Both the position numbers and the translations under genes were made by a program. This document shows, in pieces, positions 46,142 to 56,356 of a stretch of 64,000 nucleotides of DNA. Source of the DNA: Laguncularia racemosa (lineage: Eukaryota; Streptophyta; Magnoliopsida; Myrtales; Combretaceae); contig JBBMOL010000194.1 of the NCBI GenBank assembly GCA_037954665.1, positions 945,001 through 1,009,000 of the forward strand. Reading direction: 5' to 3'. The first letter of the stretch is position 1; each line of letters begins with the position of its first letter. The notes under the pieces were generated by a model. It was not told the DNA's origin and ran no database searches. It saw only the letters and a list, made by a program, of their open reading frames with translations.

Positions 46142-47640
46142 TATTTAGCACTTTTTGTGTGAATAGGTATTTAAGGCTCTTGTGATCAATGCATAACTCG
46201 CTTTGCTATCCATATAGGTAATGCCTACATAAATATAAGGAAAATACAACTATTGCAAGCTTTAGATCATGTGTTAGAAATTTTTGTTCATGTGGCCTTA
46301 ACTACCTTGATGCATAGGCAATCACCTTTCTACCTTGCATTAGTACATAACCAAGTCCATTTTTCGAGGCATCGCTATATAACGTAAACAACTCATAATT
46401 GTTTGGCAATATTAGGATTTGTGTTGACACTAATCTTTGGTTTAATTCCTGAAAGCTCTCTTCTCTTTTATCGGTCCATACAAACTTCTCATTTTTTTTT
46501 TTGCATCAACTTGGTAAGTGGCTTAGCTATTTTAGAAAAGTCCTTGATAAACGTTTTGTAATATCTTGCTAATCTTAGAAAACTTCACACTTCCGACACC
46601 ATCTTCAGCTACTTTAACTCTACTATAGCCTTGATCTTTTCAAGATCAACTGATATTCCTTTTCCCCAAGTGACATGTCCTAGAAAAGAGATTTCCTTCA
46701 ACTAAAAATCTCTCGTAGATAGCTTCACATATAACTTGTACTCCCTTAAAATTTCAAGCATCATCCTCAAATGTTCTTCATCCTGCTTTGATGAAGTTGT
46801 ATAAACCAAGATATCAATGAAAAAAATCATACATTTATCTAAAAGAGATTGGAAGATGCTAACCATCAAATCCATGAAAGTAGCTGAAGAATTGGTCAAT
46901 CCAAACAGCATCACCAAAAACTCATAGTGTCCATATCAGATTTAAAAATCTATTTTAAGAACATCTTTCAACTTAATCCGAAGTCGATGGCATGCAGATC
47001 ACAAATCTATGTAAGCCATTCAATAGGGTGCCTTTAACATAGGTTCAATTTCTGGCACCAGATCAATCTCAAAATCAATTTCTCTTTTAGGTGATAGTCC
47101 CAACAAGTCTTTTGGAAATATGTCAGGGAATTTGTTCACCACTTTAGTTTCTTCCAATTTGGGCTTCATCAAGTCTACTTCAACCACATTCATCAAACTT
47201 TCATTCTAAGGGAAGTATATGTCATTTATGATGAAATCAAATAAACTAAGTTGATGTGATCTTACAAGTGTAGATTCTCCAATAAATTCCACCTTTACTA
47301 CTTGAATCTTCAAATGTCACTTTCTTATCTTGACAATCCACTATGGCTTTAGTGACTAACAACTAATTCATGCCTAAAATGACATAATATTTGTTCATGT
47401 CAAGCACTATTAATTCAACATCTATCTTATGTTCCTAAATGTCAATGGGAAATTTCTTGATCAGTTCCTTAGTAATCACAACATCTCCGATTAATGTCTT
47501 TATGCCAAAGCTCACATTTATAGTGGTAATGGGCATCCTAACTCACTCTACTACCTTAGGGGTGATGAAGGATTCGACACTCCCTATATAAAAAAAGTGA
47601 ATATCGATTAGTCTAATATATATTCCTTGAGTTAGAAAGG
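46142..47640 (-). pseudogene. Protease, RT and RNase H remnant of element F, copy F2
   Basis: Duplicate of 33273-34765 with separate mutations. The open piece 46702-46917 reads FGLTNSSATFMDLM, CMIFFIDILVYTTS and DEEHLRMMLEILREYKLYVK: Tekay-type RT around the catalytic box. It lacks the same Asp codon as F1, so that defect predates the duplication. RNase H is at about 46150-46450, protease at 47370-47640. Confidence 0.75.
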
Positions 47641-47716
47641 TTTTCCATTTGTTCGTCCCCAACATTTGGAGATGTAATCATTACCCTATGTAACACGTTA
47701 ATAGATAGATATTTAT
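47641..47716 (-). pseudogene. CD linker fragment left of the solo LTR
   Basis: 76 bp that match 36650-36726 (gttcgtccccaacat, ggagat, taatcattaccct). It is the continuation of 49362 onward before the solo LTR inserted. Confidence 0.8.
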
Positions 47717-49361
47717 TGATGGGTGTCGAATCCAACAAAAATAAAACCTACTCCTAGACAATTATATGATTTGCATATAGCGGTGAGTGGGGTCGAATCC
47801 ACAGAGATTGGTTAAATTTATTTCTATTCAAGGATAATAACAAGGAAAAAGGAAAAAGGGGGGGTTTTGTTTGTGAATCAAATAAAGTTAAAATAAGATA
47901 AGAAAGTTGTATATTGATAAAAAGCCTAGCCAAAGGAATCAAGATAGTTTAATTCTAGGAATTGATCATCGGTGCAAATGTTTTCTATTCTTATTTCTAG
48001 ATAAATTGGTTATGGTTATTAACAAGCTCTAACAACCTATCTCTCCTTACTTCCTCGATAACCTCAGACAATCGCTTTGAATTATTTCTCTTATTGATTA
48101 AACAACCCTAGACAAGCGCTTAGGATTTAATCTACCAATAGCATTAAGATCTAGAGAGACCACCAATTCATGCCAGTAGATTATAAGATAACCTATTTAA
48201 ACATGATCACACACCTCCATAACATGAATTCGATCATCTCTTTTATAACCAAACATGTTATTGCGTCACTAAGACTAGAACAATCAAACAATTACGGATT
48301 TGACGTGCTAGTTGACAATATATTAACTTGCTAATTGAGTAGAAGAGCTCTATTCATACCAATCAACAAAGATAATAATGACAAAACGATCAGAAGATAT
48401 ATGAATACCCGAAAACAAAGAATAGATTAAATACAAGTCAATTAGACCTCACAATTCGTGGAGAATTAAACATCTATAATCCTTTGGCTAGAAAAGTAGC
48501 TTAGCTACTCATGTTCATCAATAAAACGAAAAATAAAAATAAAAACATAACAAGCCTCTATTTCCGGCTGCCTGCTCTGCCTCCTCCTTTCCTTCTTGTC
48601 TCCAAGGTGATTCCAGATTCAAAGATTAAAAATTGTCCTAACCCTCTAGGGTTGGTTCTATTTATATTGTTCGGGAGATGGCATGTGATCTTTTGCTAGT
48701 AAGATACGAAAATATCTTTCCTTTTCCAAGTAGATTTCGAGAAGTAAATGTTCGTTCGCCTGGCACGCCCTAACACACGGCCGTGGGTGAAGCCGTGCCA
48801 TCCTCTGTGCATATTTCATGTATCATCTTCCGTGTCCAGTGTGTACCACGGCTCCACCCACGGCTAGATTTCCAACCGTGCCTTATTCTGTACATAATCA
48901 ACAAGTCTTCATCCGTGTCCAGTGTGTACCACGATTACACCCACGGCCAGATTTCAAGCCGTGCTATCCTCTGGTTGATGTTCCACAATTTCTTCTCCTT
49001 AGCACGTCTAGCTTCCACCACGGCTCCAAGCACGGTTGCTCCCACGACTTCCACCACGGCCTTGCCCTAAGCCGTGTCTCTCTCTGTTCAAAGTCCACAT
49101 TTCCGCCTTCTTGTCCAGTGTGTAACACGGTTTGCACCATGGCCGTGCCTCAAACCGTGCTTCCTCCGGTGGTGTAATTCCTTGTCTTAATCCAAGTTGT
49201 AGATGACTTCTCTAATTTACTTGAATTGGCACCCTTGACACCATTTAACCTGATTTATCACCATAATAGAATTAAGTACCATTTCCTTATGATTTCTATA
49301 AAATCAATAATAATTTAACACAATTTATACTATAAAGATTGAGTATAAAATGGCTCTATCA
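47717..49361 (-). repeat. Solo LTR (1645 bp) in CD, 5-bp target duplication tttat
   Basis: TG/CA ends on both strands, flanked by tttat at 47712-47716 and 49362-49366. The empty site survives in the other CD copy near 36722-36735. The low end reads gatgggtgtcgaatcc and cagagattgg, typical of gypsy LTR ends. It contains the best-preserved CGTG palindrome cluster of the window (48771-49172). The lineage was not determined. Short ORFs inside follow the repeats. Confidence 0.9.
48771..49172. repeat. CCGTG/CACGG palindrome cluster with an 83-bp tandem unit
   Basis: Starts acacggccgtggg. The phrase ccgtgtccagtgtgtaccacg occurs at 48830 and 48913 (83-bp spacing) and, altered, near 49110. Between them are cacccacggc, ccgtgcc and similar words. 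CG dinucleotides are kept here, unlike in the older clusters. Confidence 0.8.
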
Positions 49362-50644
49362 TTTATCATTTCCCTTATCTTCTCGTGCCTCAGCATCAAG
49401 ATCATCATAATACTCTTGTAGTACTATTGAAAAATCATTAGGCTCAAGTATTTCTTCCTTTCCCTCCTTATTTTCCACCTCCATAGTAATCATCACCCTT
49501 TTGTTGGGACATTGAGCTACCGTGTGTCCAAAGCCCATGCATTTGAAACATTTTATTTGACGAATCTTCCCACTTGTTGACACTAGCACTGTTTGTTAGA
49601 TATTAGCCCCAACAACCTCTTTTCCCTTTCTAGAGACTTCCCTCTCCCTATTAGTAATAGTTGTATTGGGGTCCATAATCTTATCAATTCCCTTTTGTTC
49701 CATCTGCTGACTATCTGACCCATGAGGTTTTATAGAAGTTCCATACCTGATGCTTGCTACTTTAAACGGGTTGGATTGGCTCTATCTTTCCACTTTCAAA
49801 GCTAGCTGGATGGCCTCATCAAGGGTGTCATACCTCTGGAGCTCCACAATGCAGGCAATTTCATACTTTAACCCTAACACAAATCATCCTAGGGTTTGTT
49901 CAAGAGGTTTGACTGACCCACATCTGATCATTAGTGTCTTAAACTCCTGTACATACTCATCAACTGTTTTGCCTCCCTACCTCAAAGTTTGGAGATGCAT
50001 AAACAACTCTTGCTTATAGTGCTCTAGTATAAACCTCCTCCTTATAACCTGTTTCATTTCCTGCTAGTATGTATCTCGACCTCACTATCTCTTCGTCTAC
50101 TAGCCACAAGATTCTTCCACCATAAGGCGGCATAACCAGTAAACTCTACAGCTGCAAGACGAACACAAGTGTGATCATTAATCTCATAACACTCAAATAG
50201 GCCCTCTACCTTATCCTCCTAATCCAAGTAATCTTCTACAGAACCCCTTTCGGCAAATGAAGACATTTGCAATTTTACATATTTTAAGCCTCGAGGCGGT
50301 CTGAACTTATGGTTTGGGTAAGGCTCATTATCAAAATTATCATCCCTTTCCTCCATAAAAGCATGATAATCTCCTTCCATCCTCCTACCCCTATTACCTC
50401 CAACAGCTCCTTCCTTGAGAGCATTCTGATGGACTATCCGAGGTGGGGGTGCCTGTAAATTTGCCACTGGTGCTTGTGGTATTGTCATTTGATCTACTCG
50501 TGTTGCTAATGTGGCAACAATAGTGGTGAGATCTTGCAATTGTTCCTCTAGTGTTCTCCCACCTGTAATACGACGACCCTGACCTCCTCCAACCTAATTG
50601 TTGTTCTCATTTCCAATCCCACCATTCACACTATCGTTTGACAT
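49362..50644 (-). pseudogene. Gag of element CD (second copy, 5' part)
   Basis: Start MSNDSVNGGIGNE at 50644, then RTLEEQLQDLTTIVATLATR and a Pro-rich stretch; the gag core follows at about 49800-50290 (YVKLQMSSF, then a Trp-Trp-containing segment), and a CCHC knuckle CFKCMGFGHTVAQC at about 49505-49565, followed by CPNKR and an acidic linker (open 49359-49589). Stops are present in the N-terminal part and core. It overlaps in content with 36650-37178, which is the duplicated piece. Confidence 0.8.
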
Positions 50645-51389
50645 GGTTTATACAATCACGCCTTCATAACACCAATTCCTTTAACCAAATACTCTTTATA
50701 ACAACACACAAGAACACTTCAACACAACCTTCATGGTTACACTCACACCTACAACACAATACTCACACTTACGGTACACATAACCTCAAACCACAACACA
50801 CACTCCACGGCAACACACACAGACCCAAGGTTTAACACACACAAGAACACTTCCATGGTATACACAAAACTCCTTCAAAGCTCAACTCACTTCAAGACAT
50901 AATACACACTCCACCATGACACACACACCTCACTACACACTTCCACAATCACAATACAAAAATGATTCCAAGCTTTAGTCAAAGTGCATTCAAAGGAAAT
51001 TAATGCACAATCACTACATAAGGTAATTATGGAATCAATTTGAAAAGACTTCCCTATTCTTCCAAGTGGTGACCTCATGGCAAGATGACTAGCAAAATGG
51101 AAAATTTTGAATTACACACCTCCAATTCTGAAATCAACAAGGAATAACACGACATACTGACACAATTATACTTCTAATGGAATCTATTATAATGATTACC
51201 AAAGTCAAACACGATAAGGAACCCTAACTTAATCCCTCCTTCGAATTTCAACCACAACAACAAGTGTAATACAATACAATTTAACACAAGATCTTCAATT
51301 CCACTTCACACAACTTCAATTACAAAATGGAAGAACAAGAACCCTAAATCCCCAATTTGTAATTCACGAATTCCCTTCCATAAACCATA
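50645..51389 (-). other. AC-rich leader of element CD
   Basis: Untranslated leader with cacacac-rich stretches at 50740-50945 (GTGT on the element strand), matching the leader of B in position and texture. No gene seen. Confidence 0.7.
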
Positions 51390-51401
51390 GCTCTGATACC
51401 A
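51390..51401 (-). other. Primer-binding site of element CD
   Basis: tggtatcagagc on the minus strand, five bases inside the 5' LTR end (51407). Confidence 0.9.
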
Positions 51402-51406
51402 AATTA

Positions 51407-52073
51407 TGATGTGCTAAAGATCCAATTGCAATTAAACAATGCTAATTAAAGATTCAATTAAACAATTGTGAATTAAATAGACGTGACCCCTAATTGTTCA
51501 TGAACCTTAATTCATACAACAAGAACTAAATAGAAAGGATTCCAAATTCATACCAGATATGATGCACTAGTAGAATTAGGAACAACTTGCAATTGTTGAT
51601 ATTACTCACAACAATTGAAGTCCCACTCGCCATAATCTCTAATGGAAATTGATAAGAATGTGTTTTTGTAAAAGGAGGCAGCCCTCTCCATGTGAAATGC
51701 AACAAGTTATAATTTGAAAAGTGTTGTCGAAAACCCTAAAGAACAAATATTTATACTTATTCTAAATAAGGAAAATTCAACAATACAAAGTGATGCTTAA
51801 ACTGGTCCTCTTGGAGCAATTTGCCAATCGGTTCTCCAAGTGAAATGCAAGCGATATATGGGCCGTTTGTCTTACTTTTTTGTAGGTCCAAGAATAGCTT
51901 ACACACTAAGCATTAGTGTGTTGGTTCGCCGTCCTGTAATACCGACAAAATGTACTTGATAAAAAAAATGCAAAACAATTACATAAAATAAATAAAGACA
52001 TTATGTGAATGTCTTGGTTCCCTTTGTTCAAGAAGGTTTCGTAATGCTAGGTCAAGAGGTTTGATTCCCATCA
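51407..52073 (-). repeat. 5' LTR of element CD (667 bp)
   Basis: Runs TGATGGGAATCAAACC to TTTAGCACATCA on the minus strand. It is near-identical in layout to 35465-36130, and is followed by target duplication ttaag. Confidence 0.92.
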
Positions 52074-52078
52074 TTAAG

Positions 52079-52349
52079 CCACTTTCTTCTTGACATTTTC
52101 TAAGACTCTAGCTTTTTTAACCATCTCACTAAACGTGTGTACCTCAAATTTTGTCAACGTCCTTCATTTCTAGATCTAATCCTTTAGCATACACCTATAC
52201 TTTTGGCTTATCACTCTACTAATACATAGCGGGATAAATGGCTAAACTTAGCCTCATTCTAATTTATACCTCGTCCTCCTGCCTATATGGTAAACAAATC
52301 TTCATTGTATTTAGCTTAAAGGCTCTCAAGGAAATAGTGCTTCAAAAAC
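52079..52349 (-). pseudogene. Gag middle part of element F
   Basis: Continuation of 34801-35459 past element CD. The minus strand has gag-like pieces (SIKLNTMKICLPYRQEDEV and neighbours) with stops. It is interrupted at 52349 by a solo LTR with duplication aaaac. Confidence 0.55.
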
Positions 52350-53575
52350 TGATAGGAATCAAAATCCGTTAAGACTTATCATTAGGGTAAGAGCCAAAGG
52401 ATTTCAAATCTTGGTGATGAGGGCCCATTTTGAGCACATCAACCCTGGAATTATTTGTTTACTAACCTTTTTTTTCTTATTCATGTATTGTATATTCCAA
52501 CAGGCACGCTTATCATGCTTTATAGGGCAATGGACAAACCCTCCAAAACTCAGCTTGTGGGTTATCCATAGACAGACATAAACCGGTGATGAGCTAGGCC
52601 GATGAATCCTATGGAAGAGCTAGCATGATGAAGACTATTTTTATTTGTAATTATTTCTTTGGACTATTTATGTGTAAGCTTTTGGGACACTTTTTATTTG
52701 GTTGTAATTGAGTTTTAGAATTGATCACCCTAAAAGTGGCATAGTTGTAATTTTGTTGACTTTTTAACCTTAAAGGGAGCAAGTATAAAAACTTGCTTAA
52801 GGAGGGTTTTGGGGGAGTTAAATTTTTCAGAAAAGAACATCACTTTTATGTGAGAGAGTTAGGTTCTTTCCTAATTCAAATTGCTCTTATCAATTTCAAA
52901 TCCCAATTTGAGATTGTGGCGAGTGGCTCCAAGACTAATTTGTGAGTAATATCAAATTTACCTTGTTGCAATTTCCTTTTTTCTCTAATGAGTAGTATCT
53001 AGGGTTGATTTGGAAGTGTATTGACCGAATATTGATTACATTTGTAATCAAGTTCTTGTTACTTCAATTGATTGGTTTTAGCCTTTGAGTTTTATCCTTC
53101 AATTTAACATCATTTTGAACCGTGGATCACTTTGTTGGGAAAGTGGATCATGGAATTGGTTCTTGCTATTTTGTGTGTAATTCATGTGGGTTTATTTGTG
53201 ATCATTGTTATTTTGGAGGAATTTATCATTGTGGAATTATTATTTGCAATATAGAGCATTCGGATTTCATTGCATTTCCATAAGGGTTCACACTAAACCT
53301 AGTAGAGTTGAACCGAAATTGAACAAGTGAATTAGGGTTTATAAATTGCTCCAATTGCATGTGCTTAATCTTGGTTTTAGGCACATCATCTTTTTGGTAT
53401 TAGAGCTGAACATATTTGGTTCATTTCAATCTTGATCACGTGGTGTTGAGGAATTGGTTATAAACATTGAGATTTGATGCCATTGATCTTGTGATTGGAA
53501 ATTAGTTGATCGACATTGTGTAATTGTCTTTCAATCTTAGGTTTTGTATTCTTAGACTTGGTTTTAAGCATATCA
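52350..53575 (+). repeat. Solo LTR of the E family (1226 bp), extended form, target duplication aaaac
   Basis: TGATAGGAATCAAAATCC to TTTAAGCATATCA, flanked by aaaac at 52345-52349 and 53576-53580. An inner end (GGCACATCA, 53388) and a primer-like tggtattagagc (53395-53406) lie 187 bp before its true end. The target duplication proves that the outer end is the functional one. TATA-like gtataaa near 52789. Confidence 0.92.
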
Positions 53576-53580
53576 AAAAC

Positions 53581-54110
53581 TCATGTTTAAAAACATCACA
53601 TGTAATCAACATTTACATGGATCTTCTTTTAGATTCCCATTAATTCTTGGCTCTTAACCTCAACAAATATGTACCATAGCTGACTTTCAAATTCTAAGGA
53701 GCCTCGAATGCCTCAAAGGATCTCTCAACCTGAATTATCTAATCCCTAACCTCATTAAGTCGACTAGTATTACCCTTAAAATATTTGTTGCACTAGATAA
53801 ACTTGGGCAACATACTCCTTTGTGGCCTATTTTCTTGGGGTGCCACATGAACAACCTCAACTAGTGTAATCAATAATGCCAATGAGGGTGGTAACTCCTC
53901 TATAGCCATTGGTAGTGGTAAGGTCCATACTAGGGCTAGTTGTCCACGTTTTAAGAACATTTTGAGCCATTCATTCTACCTCTCAATGGTAGCTAAAATT
54001 TCCTCAGACTTATCTTTAGGCTAGTTTTGTCTTTGCTCATTGGTCCTAACATGCTACGGTGGTTGCCCATGTCGCTTACGTAGTTTGAAAAATTTCCTCT
54101 TTTAGTTAGC
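53581..54110 (-). pseudogene. Gag N-terminal part of element F
   Basis: The minus strand reads DKSEEILATIERWNEWL, IEELPPLLALL, HVAPQENRPQ, then KYFKGNTSRLNEVRD and VERSFEAFEAP, resembling the start of Tekay gag (short fold plus WLxxxE-like region). Stops interrupt it. Together with 52079-52349 and 34801-35459 it makes one split gag. Confidence 0.55.
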
Positions 54111-54490
54111 CTTTGATATGATAATAATTATACCTACATGTTCAATTGTAAGTCATTATAAATTGGTTAATTACTTATCTTTACATTGATTTTCATTCAT
54201 ATCTATATATTTCGATCATTATTTTAATAGTACAAAAGACGACTTAAATTAAAATAAAATTCATCATATATTCATTAATTTAGTAGCATGAGGTTCCACC
54301 TAAAGGTAGTCACTTCTAGTGAGTGCTACTCCACCTACAAAGTCTAAATACATCAAGTGTACATAGAGCAATACAAAACAAGACTCCTAAGTACAAAATG
54401 ATCATCTATGGTCCCTAGAACAAAAGTTGAAGCATCTATAATCACAATACAAAATAGTAGCTACAACCTTAAGGGCAATCACTTAATGTG
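54111..54490. other. AT-rich stretch, nothing recognised
   Basis: Expected position of the F leader, but no primer site was found. No coding signal. Confidence 0.4.
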
Positions 54491-54649
54491 TCACGCCCTT
54501 AAGGTTACTAAGCGTAACAGCTTACCATGTACAAAATTGAAGTCTACTGAGTATTGATAAAATTAGACTCAAAACAACTTTAAAAGTATACATAAGGTGT
54601 CGATAATACTAGAAATCTTTAAAAATTGATAGTCTTAGAGTAATACAAG
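54491..54649 (-). repeat. LTR-like fragment, part 1 (continues at 59227-59612)
   Basis: Begins tgtcacgccctt and agcttaccatgt, similar to the 28691 LTR end (tgtaacacctt, agctcaccatgt). It is split by the hAT element. It may be the 5' LTR of F, but a primer site next to it is missing. Confidence 0.45.
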
Positions 54650-54667
54650 CATTGTTGTCAAAATCGC
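54650..54667 (+). repeat. Left terminal inverted repeat of the hAT element
   Basis: 18 bp, cattgttgtcaaaatcgc. One mismatch to the right end. Confidence 0.95.
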
Positions 54668-55404
54668 ATTTTAACTCATACGATTCAACGATTTTATGAG
54701 TTTGTATATATATTCCTAGTTAACTCACACACAAAATCGAAGAGAAGCAAAATCGTAACAAAATCGCGATTTTGAACAGTAAAATCGTTCAAAATCGCAA
54801 TTCTATCCGTTTCAACCGATTCCACAAATATTTCCAATTATAGGCTTAAGCCATTCGGATCGGATCCAAGCCCAGCCCAACCGGTGACTCAGCGCGTCCT
54901 TTGCAATTTCTGACTTGCTGTTGTAGCCTGTACGTTGAAGTTCTTCAGAGTTCAGTGGAGAGAGGAGAAGAGAGACAGTGAAAACAAGAGAGGCGTGCCG
55001 AGATCCATAGTTCCACTTCCATACTGAGCTGAGTTGATACTATCAGAACAAAGAGCGCCGAGTAGCGAGCCAACGATCCTTCTCCTTTGTGTTGTTACGA
55101 TTGTGTATTGAACAAAATTGGAAACAATGAGCGCCGCCAAGCAACGATCCTTCTTGCGGCAAGCCACCAAGTTGAGATCCATCTTCATAGACGCGAGTTT
55201 TGTGTTAGGTATGACTTGTATGACTAGAAATACTTGTACTTGTATAGTTGTAATATAGTGTATCATGTGAATTTTTATGCTTGTGAGTTGTGATTGTGAA
55301 TGGGTATTTGAATTTCTTATTTATCCTTGTGAGTTGTGAATGGGCAATACTTCTAGTGAAGATGAGTTAATGGCTAAATCTCCTGAAATGGCTGACTTTT
55401 TTCA

Positions 55405-55600
55405 AGCACACGGTCTCGACACACGGCTTATACATAGTCGTGCCTTCAACCGTGTACTCAACCGTGTGTGCTTCTGTGGATTTTCCAAGCACAACACACA
55501 GTTGTGCTTTCAACCATGTGTTCAACCGTATGTGCTTCTATGGGCGTGTTTCCGTGACACACGGCCGTGCAATTTAATTACCCGGCCGTGCTCTTCCCCT
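55405..55600. repeat. CCGTG/CACGG cluster inside the hAT 5' region
   Basis: Words cacacggtc, cgacacacggc, ttcaaccgtg (twice), caaccgtgtgtgcttctgtgg and caaccgtatgtgcttctatgg, acacggccgtgc and cccggccgtgc. The 128-codon ORF 55340-55726 reads through them and is not a credible gene. It probably lies in a leader intron of the transposase and could be an LTR piece. Confidence 0.7.
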
Positions 55601-56198
55601 GTTCCTTCCAAAAAGCATTTTTCTTCGTGTTTTCTTATCCAATCTCAATCCAAGTTAATATCCGATCTCAATCCAAGTGTTAATTTGTACTTATCAAGTA
55701 CTTATATAAAGACTTTCAACTATTGAATTTTTTAAAGTAAGCTAGCTATTTAATCTTTGAGTTTGAAAGTGGAATATGTTCTACTCCTAAGGCTAAGTAA
55801 TGGAATTCCGCTAGTTGAACCCCGTCCAGTAGACTCCCTATTCCACTCATCCCCTTCATAAGCTCTTTGATCGGGATACTATTGTAACCCCGTCCAAATG
55901 TATTATGTGCTTAAATATCAATGAAGCCAATTCCAGAGAAACTTAATCCTTCATACAAGTTGCATTTGGAGGGTTTAGGTTGAGCATGTGGTGTGCTAAG
56001 TTATATTGTTATAATTTGGAAATGGGATTATATTACTTAGTTATAAATTTATAATATACTCATTTTTCTAGCTTTATGGAATGTAAAGCTTGTTACCCCT
56101 TATGTTTTTCTTTCCTTTTCTTGATGATGATTTAAAGAAAAGCTTTATAGTTATTTTTCTCACTATCTCTTCTAGTTCTAATTAGTAATTACATGTTA

Positions 56199-56225
56199 CA
56201 TGAGCATGAGCATGAGCATGAGCAA
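56199..56225. repeat. (GAGCAT)n short tandem repeat
   Basis: About four units of catgag in the hAT 5' region. Confidence 0.85.
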
Positions 56226-56356
56226 TTTACTTTATATATGTAATTTGTAAATATGTAATAGTACTTTATAGTTTCTACTTTCTACCATAGCTCTCTTTAC
56301 TCCTTTTTTCTTTTTTTTTTTTTTATTACAGGATTTTAAGTATTGATTGAGTTAAA

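Larger units (their letters stand above)
37196..47640 (-). repeat. F2: second copy of the F segment (29412-34765), with element E inside
   Basis: 37196-37505 joined to 42555-47640 is colinear with 29412-34765: solo CRM LTR part, F LTR, CGTG cluster, unclassified segment (43790-44814), LTR-like insertion (44815-46141), RNase H, RT and protease remnants. The copies differ by scattered substitutions and small indels. The left joint is inside CD gag (37178/37196); the right joint at 47640 enters the CD linker at a short aggttt match. Confidence 0.88.
35460..52078 (-). mobile_element. Element CD: gag-protease retrotransposon split by a nested duplication
   Basis: Its two LTRs are 16 kb apart: 35465-36130 (3', 666 bp) and 51407-52073 (5', 667 bp). 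Both are flanked outside by ttaag (35460-35464 and 52074-52078), so they bound one insertion into the gag of F. Inside, gag-protease sequence appears as 36131-37178 and again as 47641-47716 plus 49362-50644, overlapping by about 530 bp. Between them lies a second copy of F (37196-47640). No RT or integrase of its own is present. Confidence 0.85.

Noticed and set aside
55340..55726. 128-codon ORF in the hAT element
   Set aside because: Made of CCGTG repeat words and probably intronic; no homology to transposase.
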